In this document: one piece after another, positions 41,171 through 51,540 of the stretch
How positions within the stretch are numbered: position 1 is the first letter of the stretch
How the letters are laid out: each line of letters opens with the position of its first letter
From: an uncultured Alphaproteobacteria bacterium
Lineage (GTDB): Bacteria > Pseudomonadota > Alphaproteobacteria > HIMB59 > GCA-002718135
DNA length: 64,000 nt
Assembly (NCBI GenBank): GCA_902614395.1
Contig: CACMKW010000005.1
Coordinates: 1 to 64,000 of the forward strand
Reading direction: 5' to 3'
The notes under the pieces: model-generated
What the model saw: the letters and a program-made list of their open reading frames with translations, nothing else
Told to the model about the DNA's origin: nothing
Database searches by the model: none
Program-made: the position numbers and the translations under genes

Positions 41171-42691
41171 ATGAATTTTTATATAACTACTCCAATTTAC
41201 TACACTAATGATATTCCTCATATAGGTCATGCTTATACAAGTATAGCTTGCGATATAATTGCGCGATATAATAAATTATTAGGAAACAATGTATTCTTTT
41301 TAACAGGTACAGACGAGCATGGGCAAAAAGTAGAAAAAGCTGCTATTAATTCAAACTTAAAACCTAAAGAATTCGTTGATAAACTTTCAGTTAATTTTAT
41401 TAATTTAATACCTTTTTTAGGATGTGAAATAGATGATTTTATAAGAACTACTGAAGAAAGACATATTAAAGCTTCACAAGAACTTTGGAGGCAATTAGAA
41501 AAAAATAATCAAATATATCTTTCAAATTATGAAGGTTGGTACTCAGTTAGAGATGAAGCATTTTATTTAGAAAATGAATTAAAAAAGATTGATGGTAAAT
41601 ACGTTACCGATAATGGATCACCTGTAGAGTGGGTTAAGGAGGAGAGTTATTTTTTTAAGCTTTCAGAATGGCAAGATAAGCTGATCAATTATTATGAAAA
41701 AAATCCAGAATCAATCTTACCAAGAACGCGATATAATGAAGTATTAAGTTTTATTAAAGGCGGATTAAAAGATCTGTCTATTTCAAGAACAACTTTTAAT
41801 TGGGGAGTGCCAGTTCCAAATAATTCTAAGCATGTGATGTATGTTTGGATTGATGCATTATGTAACTACCTAACTGCAATTGGTTATCCAGATACAAACA
41901 ATAATAATTATAAGAAATTTTGGCCCGCAACACATATTGTGGGGAAAGATATATTAAGATTTCATGCAGTTTATTGGCCAGCCTTTTTAATGGCTGCAGG
42001 TATCGAGCCACCTAAAAGAATATTTGCACACGGGTGGTGGACAAATGAAGGACAAAAAATTTCTAAATCCCTTGGTAATGTCATTGACCCTTATGAAATA
42101 ATTGATGAATATGGTTTGGATCAAATAAGATTTTTTTTATTTAGAGAAGTACCTTTTGGAAATGATGGAGATTTTTCAAAAAAAGCAATCGCAAATAGAG
42201 TTAACGCAGATTTATCAAATAATTTTGGTAATTTAGTACAAAGGGTTTCATCATTTGCTGTAAAAAATAATGATTCTTTACTAAAACCAGCAAAAAATTT
42301 AACCAATGAAGATAAGAATTTAATTAATATTCTTCAAAATAAATTTGATGAATATTGTAACTTTATGAATAATCAACAAATTGATAGAGCAATTAAGTCT
42401 GTCTTGGAGTTAATTTCTGCCGGTAACGCATATGTTGACACTCAAGCACCATGGACACTAAAAAAAACAAATAAAATTAGAATGGAAGAGGTTTTATATA
42501 TAGTTACAAATATAATTATTAAATCAGCTATTATGCTTTATCCAATAATACCAACTAGTTCAAAAAATATTCTTAATATTTTTAACTATAATATGGAAAA
42601 TAATAAATTTGAGAACTTCACTAAACTAATAAATCAAAATATAAAAATAAATAATCCAGAACCAATATTTCCAAGAATATTGAATGATTGA
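41171..42691 (+). CDS. metG: Methionyl-tRNA synthetase
   Basis: ITTPIYYTNDIPHIGHAYT; FLTGTDEHGQKV; KISKSLGN. Confidence 0.96.
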   Translation: MNFYITTPIYYTNDIPHIGHAYTSIACDIIARYNKLLGNNVFFLTGTDEHGQKVEKAAINSNLKPKEFVDKLSVNFINLIPFLGCEIDDFIRTTEERHIKASQELWRQLEKNNQIYLSNYEGWYSVRDEAFYLENELKKIDGKYVTDNGSPVEWVKEESYFFKLSEWQDKLINYYEKNPESILPRTRYNEVLSFIKGGLKDLSISRTTFNWGVPVPNNSKHVMYVWIDALCNYLTAIGYPDTNNNNYKKFWPATHIVGKDILRFHAVYWPAFLMAAGIEPPKRIFAHGWWTNEGQKISKSLGNVIDPYEIIDEYGLDQIRFFLFREVPFGNDGDFSKKAIANRVNADLSNNFGNLVQRVSSFAVKNNDSLLKPAKNLTNEDKNLINILQNKFDEYCNFMNNQQIDRAIKSVLELISAGNAYVDTQAPWTLKKTNKIRMEEVLYIVTNIIIKSAIMLYPIIPTSSKNILNIFNYNMENNKFENFTKLINQNIKINNPEPIFPRILND

Positions 42692-43466
42692 CTCACATTG
42701 TCATTTAAATTTTAAAAAATTATCAGATAATTTTGAGAATATAATTAATAACTCCAAAAAAAATAATATTAGCACAATATTATCAATCAATACTAATCCT
42801 GAAGATTTTCAGGATCATTTAAATTTAATAAACAATTATAATTCTATTTATCTTTCATATGGACTTCACCCAAGTAATGTTCAATCAATGAACCAAATTG
42901 AATTACAAAACTTTGATCAATACTGTAATAATGAAAAAGTAATAGGAATAGGTGAAACAGGTATTGATCTCTATCATAATGATCAATTTCTCAAAGAACA
43001 ATCACAAGTATTTGAAACCCATATTGAAGCTTCAATAAAGCATTCACTTCCAATTATCATTCATCAAAGAAATTCTGAAAAAGAAATAGTAGATATTTTA
43101 AAAAATTATAAATCAAATAATCTAAAATTAATTTTTCACTGTTTTACTGGTTCAAATCAACTATTAAATTTTTGTCTAGAGAATAACTACTACATTTCAA
43201 TTTCTGGAATAATAACATTTAAAAATGCATCAAATCTAAGAGATATAATTAAGGAAGCTCCTTTAGATTCTATACTTATAGAAACTGATAGTCCTTTTTT
43301 AGCACCCGAACCAATGAGAGGTAAAGTTAATGAGCCATCTTTTGTAAAATATACAGCTGAATATTTAGCAAAATTTTTTAAATTATCCTTAGAAGAATTC
43401 GAAAAAATCACTGATAATAATTTTTTTAATTTGTTTACAAAAGCTAAAAGAGATAATTATCTGTAA
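42684..43466 (+). CDS. TatD family hydrolase
   Basis: MIDSHCHL; GIGETGIDLYH; ETDSPFLAPEPMRGK. Confidence 0.92.
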   Translation: MIDSHCHLNFKKLSDNFENIINNSKKNNISTILSINTNPEDFQDHLNLINNYNSIYLSYGLHPSNVQSMNQIELQNFDQYCNNEKVIGIGETGIDLYHNDQFLKEQSQVFETHIEASIKHSLPIIIHQRNSEKEIVDILKNYKSNNLKLIFHCFTGSNQLLNFCLENNYYISISGIITFKNASNLRDIIKEAPLDSILIETDSPFLAPEPMRGKVNEPSFVKYTAEYLAKFFKLSLEEFEKITDNNFFNLFTKAKRDNYL

Positions 43467-44218
43467 TGAAAATAACAATTTTAGGGTGCGGGGGATCTTT
43501 TGGTTCACCTTTAGCATGGAATAGACATGGTAATATTGATCTAAATAATAAAAGAAATTTTAGAACAAGGTCATCGGTACTTATTGAATATAAAAATACA
43601 AATATTCTAATTGATACTAGTCCAGATCTTAGACAGCAACTTTATAATGCTAAATGTACAAATATTGATGCAGTCCTTTATACGCATATTCATTCTGATC
43701 ATACATCAGGAGTACCAGATATGAGGGCAATGTCTTTAATAAATAAAAAAATTATACCTGCATATATGCCAAAAGAAATGATTTCCGAGATGGAAACAAA
43801 TTATAAATATATTTTTAAAGGAGAAAAAGATTATTTGCCATTTATGGAAATTAAAGAATTAGATTCTGGTATAAATTTCCAAAATATAAATATTGAAACA
43901 TTTAAACATAATCATGGTTCAATTGACGTTCAAACATACAAGATTGGAAATTTTGCTTATTCTACAGATTTAAAAAAATTTTATAATCAAGATATTGATA
44001 AATTAAAAAATCTAGATTTATGGGTTGTTGGTTTGTTAAGAGAGGATACTCATCCTGCTCATGCTGGATTTGATCAAATAATGGATTTCATTTCATATAT
44101 TAAGCCAAAACAAACTATTTTTACTCATATGACAGCTTTACTAGATGAAAAAGAATTAATAACAAAGTGCCCAGCAAATGTAAAACCTGGATATGATGGT
44201 ATGATTATTTATTTATGA
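43466..44218 (+). CDS. MBL-fold metallo-hydrolase (PhnP-like)
   Basis: LGCGGSFGSPLAWN; YTHIHSDHTSGVPDMR. Confidence 0.88.
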   Translation: MKITILGCGGSFGSPLAWNRHGNIDLNNKRNFRTRSSVLIEYKNTNILIDTSPDLRQQLYNAKCTNIDAVLYTHIHSDHTSGVPDMRAMSLINKKIIPAYMPKEMISEMETNYKYIFKGEKDYLPFMEIKELDSGINFQNINIETFKHNHGSIDVQTYKIGNFAYSTDLKKFYNQDIDKLKNLDLWVVGLLREDTHPAHAGFDQIMDFISYIKPKQTIFTHMTALLDEKELITKCPANVKPGYDGMIIYL

Positions 44219-45150
44219 AGCCGTTATCTATTGGTTTCATAGGAATTGGAAATGTTGGATCAAATCTTACAAATAATTTATTAAAATCAAATAACAATAT
44301 ATTTGTGTATGATAAAAATAATAAATCCTATTCAAGATTAAAAAATTTAAAAAACAATCCTTGTAAAACATTAAAAGAATTAACTGAAAAGAGTGAAATT
44401 ATAATAACTTGTTTACCTTCACCAAAAGCAGTAAACAAAGTTCTAAAAAATATATTAAAATATTTAACTAAAAAACATATCTGGATTGAGATGAGTACTA
44501 CAGACAAAAATGATATGATTAGCTTATCCAAAAAAATAATTTCTAAAGGTGGGAAAGTATTAGAATGTCCAATTACTGGAGGAGAACATAGGGCAAAATC
44601 AGGAAATATATCTATTTTAGCTGCAGGCAAAAAATCAACTTTTAAAAAATGTTTCCCAATTTTATCATTGCTTGGTCATGAAATTTTATATTGTGGAAAA
44701 ATTGGAAATGCTTCAATATTAAAAGTAATTACAAATTATTTAGCATCATTACATTTAGTAGGTATAGGTGAGGCACTTAGTGTTGCAAAAAAAAATAAAA
44801 TTGACTTAGGTTTAACGTATAAAGCTATAAAAATAAGCTCAGGAAATAGTTTTGTTAATGAAACTGAAACACAAGTCATACTTGGAGGTAGTTATGATGT
44901 AGGATTCACAATGGATCTAGTTAATAAAGATATAAATCTTTTTAATAAACTTGGAAAAAATATGAAATTAGAACTAGGAAATTATTTAAGTAAAAAATTT
45001 AAACTAGGCATGAAAATTTTAGGGGAAAGGTCATTTAGTACTAGTATTATTAAATTAATTGAAAAAGATACAAAAATTAAATTAAGAGCAAAAAAATTCC
45101 CAAAACAACTAATTGATAAACAAAAAAAACAAAAAGGTGTAGAAGTATAA
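44215..45150 (+). CDS. NAD(P)-dependent oxidoreductase (3-hydroxyisobutyrate dehydrogenase family)
   Basis: IGFIGIGNVGSNLTNNLL; CPITGGEHRAKSGNISILAAG. Confidence 0.85.
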   Translation: MKPLSIGFIGIGNVGSNLTNNLLKSNNNIFVYDKNNKSYSRLKNLKNNPCKTLKELTEKSEIIITCLPSPKAVNKVLKNILKYLTKKHIWIEMSTTDKNDMISLSKKIISKGGKVLECPITGGEHRAKSGNISILAAGKKSTFKKCFPILSLLGHEILYCGKIGNASILKVITNYLASLHLVGIGEALSVAKKNKIDLGLTYKAIKISSGNSFVNETETQVILGGSYDVGFTMDLVNKDINLFNKLGKNMKLELGNYLSKKFKLGMKILGERSFSTSIIKLIEKDTKIKLRAKKFPKQLIDKQKKQKGVEV

Positions 45151-45151
45151 T

Positions 45152-46105
45152 ATGTCTAAAAAAAATTTGTTACCTGCTGACTTAGATCCAAGAAATCCAA
45201 GTTATGCTTATAAAAATAAATATAATGATCATGTAGATAATACTGATAAATTTAATAATTATTTAAAGTCTACGGAAGTTAAAAAAATTTTTTCGGGTAT
45301 GTTGTGGGGCGAAGGACCAGCATATATTCCTCATTTAGAAACATTGGTCTGGAGCGATATACCAAATAACAGAATGTTAAAGTTATCAAATGGTTCTGTT
45401 GCTGAATATAAAAATCCTTCAAATTATTGTAATGGAAATACTATTGATAAAGAAGAGAATGTAATTTCTTGTTCACATGGAGGAAGATGTATTTATAAAA
45501 CTGATGATAATTTGGAAGTGGAAGTTTTAGTTGATAGTTATAATGGTAAGAAACTTAACTCACCAAACGACCTATTTGTTAAATCGGATGATACAATTTG
45601 GTTTACAGATCCACCTTACGGAATTTTATCTGATTATGAGGGATATTCTGGTGAACAAGAATATGGTGGTTGTAATGTGTTTTCTTTTGACCCTAAATCA
45701 AACACTTTAAAAGTTATGATTGACGATCTTGATAGACCTAATGGTATTGCGATATCTCCAGATGAAAAAAAATTATATGTAGCTGATACTGGAGAAAATA
45801 TCAAACATTTGTATGTCTATGATATGATTGATGGAATGCCTATGAATAGAAAATTAATTTATGATTTTAAACCTTTTTTTTCTGATGGTTTTAGATGCGA
45901 TAAAGATGGTAATGTTTGGACAAGTGCCGGAAAGGCAATTAAATGTTTTAATCCTCAAAACGAATTAATTGGGCAATTTATTGTTCCAGAACTAGTATCA
46001 AATTTAGAATTTGGAGGAGTGGAAGGAAATATTTTATACATAACAGCCACAACTAGTTTATATTCTATCGAATTAAATCAACAAGGTGCCAGATTTTATG
46101 AATAA
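45152..46105 (+). CDS. SMP-30/gluconolactonase family protein
   Basis: LWGEGPAYIPHLETLVWSDIPNNRML; KLNSPNDLFVKSDDTIWFTDPPYGI. Confidence 0.9.
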   Translation: MSKKNLLPADLDPRNPSYAYKNKYNDHVDNTDKFNNYLKSTEVKKIFSGMLWGEGPAYIPHLETLVWSDIPNNRMLKLSNGSVAEYKNPSNYCNGNTIDKEENVISCSHGGRCIYKTDDNLEVEVLVDSYNGKKLNSPNDLFVKSDDTIWFTDPPYGILSDYEGYSGEQEYGGCNVFSFDPKSNTLKVMIDDLDRPNGIAISPDEKKLYVADTGENIKHLYVYDMIDGMPMNRKLIYDFKPFFSDGFRCDKDGNVWTSAGKAIKCFNPQNELIGQFIVPELVSNLEFGGVEGNILYITATTSLYSIELNQQGARFYE

Positions 46106-46433
46106 ACCTTTATCTTCAGGAAAGTGCGAACCATGCAGTGGGAACACCCCTAAATTAGATTATCAAGAAATTAGCAAATTTTTGTCTGAACTCAATGAAT
46201 GGTCAGTTAATGATAATCAAGAAATGATTTTCAAAAAATTTAAATTTACTAATTTTAAAAAAGCAATTTTATTTGCAAATGAAGTTGGAGCAATAGCAGA
46301 AAAAGAGGGTCATCATCCTGATATATCAATAGGATGGGGTTATTGTTTAGTAATGGTCCATACTCACGCAATAGAGGGGTTATCAGTTAATGATTTTATA
46401 TTAGCTTCCAAAATTGATTTAATTAAAAGTTAA
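46098..46433 (+). CDS. 4a-hydroxytetrahydrobiopterin dehydratase (PCD/DCoH)
   Basis: FANEVGAIAEKEGHHPDISIGWGYCLVMVHTHAIEGLSVNDFILASKID. Confidence 0.9.
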   Translation: MNKPLSSGKCEPCSGNTPKLDYQEISKFLSELNEWSVNDNQEMIFKKFKFTNFKKAILFANEVGAIAEKEGHHPDISIGWGYCLVMVHTHAIEGLSVNDFILASKIDLIKS

Positions 46434-46437
46434 ATTA

Positions 46438-47814
46438 ATGAAAAAAAAAATTTTTATTTGCGGTATTAGTACTGAATGTTGTTCTTATTCAACATTAATA
46501 CAAAATAAAAAAGATTTTGAAGTTTTAAGTAGCAAAAAACTTTTAAAATATATAAATTTCCCTTACTCCAGTCATGATAATGTAACGTTTATACCAAATA
46601 AATTTTATCGAAGTTTGCCTGGAGGGCCTGTAGATAAAAAATTTTTTATAAAAACGATTAATAATATCACAAATGATTTAATTAAATTAAAATCTATTGA
46701 TGGTATTTTGCTAATGATGCATGGCGCGATGTATGTCAAAGGTATTAGTGATCCCGAGGGTTTTTTTATTAAAAAAATTCGCTCTAAAGTATCTAAAGGC
46801 TGTAAAATATCATTATCTTATGATCTTCACGGACAGATGACTGATACAATTATAAAAAATATTGATTATTTTGCAGCTTATAAAACCGCCCCACACATTG
46901 ATGTTAAGCAAACTTATTCTAGGGCATTGAAAATGTTAATAGATGGAATATTAAAAAATAAGAAAAATCATATAATTTGGGCTAAAATACCAGTTTTAGT
47001 TTCAGGTGAAATGTCATCCACAATAGTTGAGCCATGTAAAAAAATATATAAAAATCTGAATATATTTAATAAAATGAAAGGGGTTAATGATTGTAATTTA
47101 CTTATTGGATATGTTTGGGCTGATACTAAGAGGGCAACAGCATCAGCAATTGTAAATTGTACAGATGTTAATATTGGTAAAACAATATGTAAGAAAATAG
47201 CACTAAGTTATTGGAATAATAGGTTTAAATTGGTTTATGATATGCAATCTTATAAGTTAAACAGGATTTTTCATGTAATTAATAAAAAAAGATTTACAAT
47301 TTTAGCCGATAGTGGGGATAATCCAACAGCTGGAGGAGTAGGAAGTAGAATTGATGTATTAGAGTTCGTATTTAAAAATAAAATACAAAATACATTATTT
47401 GCAGGAATTTTTAATGAAGAAATTTTTAGAAAGCTAAAAAATAAAAAAAACAAAATCGTTATAAAAGATACTTTCTCAAAAAAGAAAATTTGTATTTCGA
47501 TTGATAAATTTTATCTAAAAAATGATAATGTGATTGTAACCTCAAATAATAATACCATAATTTTTACAAGGTACAGAAAACCTTTTCATTATCTGAGTGA
47601 TTTTAAGAAATTAAATATAAATTTAAAAAAATATAAAATATTGGTTGTAAAATCAGGATATCTTTCACCGGAACTTAAAAAACTAAAGGCGGATAATTTA
47701 ATGATTTTAACAGATGGATTTGTTACTCAAGATTTTAAAAGAATTAAAAATTTATTTAGAGAAAAGCCAATTTTTCCTTTCCAAAAAAATTTTAGATATA
47801 ATATAGCTATTTAA
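46438..47814 (+). CDS. M81 family metallopeptidase (MlrC-like)
   Basis: DGILLMMHGAMYVKGISDPEG; SLSYDLHGQMT; ADSGDNPTAGGVGS. Confidence 0.85.
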   Translation: MKKKIFICGISTECCSYSTLIQNKKDFEVLSSKKLLKYINFPYSSHDNVTFIPNKFYRSLPGGPVDKKFFIKTINNITNDLIKLKSIDGILLMMHGAMYVKGISDPEGFFIKKIRSKVSKGCKISLSYDLHGQMTDTIIKNIDYFAAYKTAPHIDVKQTYSRALKMLIDGILKNKKNHIIWAKIPVLVSGEMSSTIVEPCKKIYKNLNIFNKMKGVNDCNLLIGYVWADTKRATASAIVNCTDVNIGKTICKKIALSYWNNRFKLVYDMQSYKLNRIFHVINKKRFTILADSGDNPTAGGVGSRIDVLEFVFKNKIQNTLFAGIFNEEIFRKLKNKKNKIVIKDTFSKKKICISIDKFYLKNDNVIVTSNNNTIIFTRYRKPFHYLSDFKKLNINLKKYKILVVKSGYLSPELKKLKADNLMILTDGFVTQDFKRIKNLFREKPIFPFQKNFRYNIAI

Positions 47815-49203
47815 TTAAGTACCACAAAAAGTTTCAAAAACTTTTTCACTTTCCAAAGGTGGAGTAATATACTTTTTATTTTCTATTTTCTCGTAAGGAT
47901 TTTTCAGTATTTTATCAAAATCATGTAATTGACCATAATTATTGCTGTACACTTCATTAATTATTTCTTCTATAATATGATTCCTAGGTATAATTTGAGG
48001 ATTAATATTTTTAAATTTTCTTAATTTATTATTTTTATATTTTTCTTCCCAATTTTTAAAAATCTTTTTATCAAGAGTATTATTTTCTAAATCTAAAAAT
48101 GTATTTGTATAATCAAGTTTATAAATATGCATCAAATCTAAAAATTCTTTAACAATTTCTTCGTTATTATTATTAGTATCTAAATTTAATTTCATAGACA
48201 TCATTGTTAACCAAGATTGATCAAACAATTTTTTATATTTATTTAATATATCTTCGATTTTTTTAATTGCTGTTTTTTCATTTGAATCAATTAAATGAAG
48301 AAAAGTTTCAGCAAATCTTGCTAAATTCCATAATGTTATTTTTGATTGATTTTCAAATGAATATCTTCCCATTTTATCAATTGAGCTAAAAACTTTTTTT
48401 GGATTATATTCATCCAAATATGCTGCTGGACCATAATCTATTGTTTCACCTGATAAAGACATGTTATCGGTATTCATAACACCATGAATAAAACCAACTC
48501 TCATCCAATCTATGACCAACTTAATTTGCAAATCACAAATTGTTTCATAAAATTTTAAATACTTATCATTACTATTATCTATTTCAGGATACAGCCTTGA
48601 AATTGTATAAGATATAAAGTTTTGAAATTCATCTCTATTTTTTAAAAGACTTCCAAACTGAAAAGTCCCAACTCTAATATGTGATTTTGCTACTCTAATT
48701 AAAATTGCACCTGGCTCTAATCTATCACGCAATACATTTTCCCCTGTAGTAATAACTGCAAGTGCTCTGGTTGATGATATACCAAGATTATGCATAGCTT
48801 CACTCAATATATATTCCCTTATCATTGGACCTAAGGCAGCTTTTCCATCTCCATTTCTAGAGTAGGGTGTTTGACCTGACCCTTTTAACTGTATATCTAC
48901 TCTTTGTTTATTATTAGTAATATGTTCACCAATAATTACAGCTCTGCCATCACCTAAAATTGTAAAATTTCCAAATTGATGTCCAGCATAAGCTTGAGAA
49001 AAGTAATTTTTATCTAATTTATTTTTTCCCAAAAGAATATTACACTTTTCATCATCATCATATTTACTAAAATCTAAATTTAAGTCACTTGCAAGATCAC
49101 TATTAAACAAAACTAATTTTTTATTACTAAAATTTTCTGGATTAACTTTACTATAAAAAATACTAGGTAATTTCGTATAACTGTCTTGAAAATTCCAAAC
49201 CAT
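47815..49203 (-). CDS. selO: SelO/YdiU family protein adenylyltransferase
   Basis: YAGHQFGNFTILGDGRAVIIGE; QLKGSGQTPYSRNGDGKAALGPMIREYI; GVMNTDNMSLSGETIDYGPAAYLD. Confidence 0.93.
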   Translation of the reverse strand: MVWNFQDSYTKLPSIFYSKVNPENFSNKKLVLFNSDLASDLNLDFSKYDDDEKCNILLGKNKLDKNYFSQAYAGHQFGNFTILGDGRAVIIGEHITNNKQRVDIQLKGSGQTPYSRNGDGKAALGPMIREYILSEAMHNLGISSTRALAVITTGENVLRDRLEPGAILIRVAKSHIRVGTFQFGSLLKNRDEFQNFISYTISRLYPEIDNSNDKYLKFYETICDLQIKLVIDWMRVGFIHGVMNTDNMSLSGETIDYGPAAYLDEYNPKKVFSSIDKMGRYSFENQSKITLWNLARFAETFLHLIDSNEKTAIKKIEDILNKYKKLFDQSWLTMMSMKLNLDTNNNNEEIVKEFLDLMHIYKLDYTNTFLDLENNTLDKKIFKNWEEKYKNNKLRKFKNINPQIIPRNHIIEEIINEVYSNNYGQLHDFDKILKNPYEKIENKKYITPPLESEKVFETFCGT

Positions 49204-49273
49204 TTTGAATAAATATATATAAATTTTTTAAATTTAACATCTACAACTTTAGTATATAAGTATTAAGTCAGCA

Positions 49274-50056
49274 ATGAATTCAATAATTGATATAGTTAAT
49301 CAGTCAAAACATCCAATAGATAGCGATGAATATATTCAATATTGCAATAATGAAATTAAAAAAAATTCAATACTAATATTAAATAATTTTTTAACAAATG
49401 ACTGCTTAAGTGAATTAATTACTGAAGCTCATGAATTACAAGATCAAGCTTTCTATTGTTCTCAAAATCATACTATCTTACTTAATAAACAAAATAAATT
49501 AAGTGATTTGAATGATCCATTAAATATAGAGGTAGTAAGTGATAAAGGTTGTGTTCCTCATGATTTGTTAAATCAGCAATCTAAATTAAATATTTTATAT
49601 AAATCAAACATTTTTAAAAATTTTTTAAAAGGTGTCTTAAATTTAAAAGATATTTATCCATACAGTGATACATTATCTTCCATAAATTATAATTATTATC
49701 AAAAATCACAACAGCTAGGATGGCATTTTGATAATGCGTCATTCGCTATTACTTTAATGATACAATCATCAGATAAAGGTGGTGAATTTGAATATGTTAG
49801 TAAAGGAAGAAATTTTTCAGAAAACTATATCGATAAATCATATATTAAAAATATTTTATATAGAAAAACTTTACCACAAAAAGTAGATGTTGATGCCGGC
49901 ACTCTTATATTGTTTTACGGTAGAAACTATTTGCATCGTGTAACACCAGTAGAGTCAGAAAAACCAAGAATATTAGTAACGCTAAATTATAATGAAGAAG
50001 AGGGTACAATGCTCTCAGAAAATGCAAGATTAACTTTTTTTGGAAGAATTAATTAA
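49274..50056 (+). CDS. 2OG-Fe(II) oxygenase-like protein
   Basis: GWHFDNASFAITLMIQ (HxD) ... LHRVTPVESEKPRILVTLNY. Confidence 0.75.
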   Translation: MNSIIDIVNQSKHPIDSDEYIQYCNNEIKKNSILILNNFLTNDCLSELITEAHELQDQAFYCSQNHTILLNKQNKLSDLNDPLNIEVVSDKGCVPHDLLNQQSKLNILYKSNIFKNFLKGVLNLKDIYPYSDTLSSINYNYYQKSQQLGWHFDNASFAITLMIQSSDKGGEFEYVSKGRNFSENYIDKSYIKNILYRKTLPQKVDVDAGTLILFYGRNYLHRVTPVESEKPRILVTLNYNEEEGTMLSENARLTFFGRIN

Positions 50057-50844
50057 TTATGATTAAAGAAAAATAATTGTTTTCCATTTACTCGATAGTT
50101 ATTAATCAATTTTTTTGCTTCTTCCGATGTAATCCAATCAATATATTTTTTTGCTTCTTCAATATTTAAATTACTATTTATCTTTTTGTTTACTAAAATT
50201 ATTCCATATTGATTAAATAATGGTGGTAAATTTTCACAGACAATTTGTAGATTTTCTTTTTTATTGAAAGCTATCCAAGTACTTCGATCACTAAGTGTGT
50301 AAGCATTCTTTTGATTAGTTATTAATAATGTTGATCCCATTCCCTGACCTACACTAAGATACCAATTTTCTTCTAATGGTATATTTATGTTCGATAATTC
50401 CCAAAGTTCTTTTTCTTTTTTATGCGTTCCACTTTCATCACCTCTAGATACAAATAATAATTTTGATTCTTTTATTTCAATCATTTTATTTTCAATAGAA
50501 GAACATTTCTTTTTATCTTTTTTTGGTCCAATCAAGATAAAATCATTGTACATTAAATCATACCTTAGGATACCATAACCATTATTCATAAAATCTAACT
50601 CTGATTTTTTATGATGGACTAATAAAATTTCTACATTACCATCCATTGCAACCTTAATTGCCTGACCTGTTCCAAGAGATAGAGCTCTAACTTTTATTTT
50701 ATATTTATTTTCAAATTCATTGTTAATGTATTCTAATAAACCTGTATCGTGTGTAGAAGTTGTACTAGCTATGGTTATATACTTATTTGCTAGAGCGTTC
50801 TTAATTAAAAATATCAAAATAAATATAAGTAAAATCCTAATCAT
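50053..50844 (-). CDS. Tungstate-type ABC transporter substrate-binding protein (TupA-like)
   Basis: Signal peptide; TIASTTSTHDTGLLEYI; LSLGTGQAIKVAMDGNVEILLVHHKK; YDLMYNDFILIGPK. Confidence 0.88.
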   Translation of the reverse strand: MIRILLIFILIFLIKNALANKYITIASTTSTHDTGLLEYINNEFENKYKIKVRALSLGTGQAIKVAMDGNVEILLVHHKKSELDFMNNGYGILRYDLMYNDFILIGPKKDKKKCSSIENKMIEIKESKLLFVSRGDESGTHKKEKELWELSNINIPLEENWYLSVGQGMGSTLLITNQKNAYTLSDRSTWIAFNKKENLQIVCENLPPLFNQYGIILVNKKINSNLNIEEAKKYIDWITSEEAKKLINNYRVNGKQLFFFNHN

Positions 50845-50904
50845 AAAACTTGATACATCTTATATTACTTACTAAATAAATTTATATATTTTGAAAGGAA
50901 AGTT

Positions 50905-51090
50905 ATGAAAATTATTAAAGTATTAGAGAAAACTGAATTAGTAATAGTCGATTTAGAGGTAAATTTAGGTATAGAAAAAAGAAATGGTTTAACATTATGC
51001 GTTAAATATAATGGTGAATATTATCCATTAAATACAGCTCACGATGGAAGACCAATTTTAATGAATAAAGAGAATGTAATTAAAAATTAA
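50905..51090 (+). CDS. Small hypothetical protein
   Basis: 61-aa ORF filling the gap between tupA-like and DUF3147. Confidence 0.5.
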   Translation: MKIIKVLEKTELVIVDLEVNLGIEKRNGLTLCVKYNGEYYPLNTAHDGRPILMNKENVIKN

Positions 51091-51427
51091 GATTAAATTT
51101 TTTAATTATAAACATGAAAATAGCATAAGCTATTGCAGTACTAATTATAGAAACAATTAGAGAGAAAATAAAGTTTTGTTTAAATTTTAAAAGTATTGGT
51201 AAAACAATAAAAAATACTATTGAAGGTATAGTCATAACAATTGTACTATATGAGAGATCTATAACTTTTTGATAATCTTTTGTATCCCAATATAACCAAA
51301 CAAATGCTAATAATGATGTAAGTGGCAAGGAAACAATAATTGCTGCTGTCCAAGTATATTTTTTTGCAATTTCTGATACTGCAACAATAATTAACGCTGA
51401 AATAATTGTTTTTAAAAAAATATACAT
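51080..51427 (-). CDS. DUF3147-like membrane protein
   Basis: IAKKYTWTAAIIVSLPLTSLLAFVWLYWDTKD. Confidence 0.75.
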   Translation of the reverse strand: MYIFLKTIISALIIVAVSEIAKKYTWTAAIIVSLPLTSLLAFVWLYWDTKDYQKVIDLSYSTIVMTIPSIVFFIVLPILLKFKQNFIFSLIVSIISTAIAYAIFMFIIKKFNLNF

Positions 51428-51540
51428 CTTTTTACTTCATATATGTCAAATCAATAAAAATAATAGTACTCTTATTAATTTTTACAATTAAAATTATATG
51501 TTGAATTTTTTTTTATTTATATTTTAAATTAGGTAAAATT

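Noticed and set aside
46086-46433. PCD dehydratase considered as part of the pterin-like locus
   Set aside because: It is >33 kb away and in a different gene cluster; PCD usually serves pterin-dependent hydroxylases.
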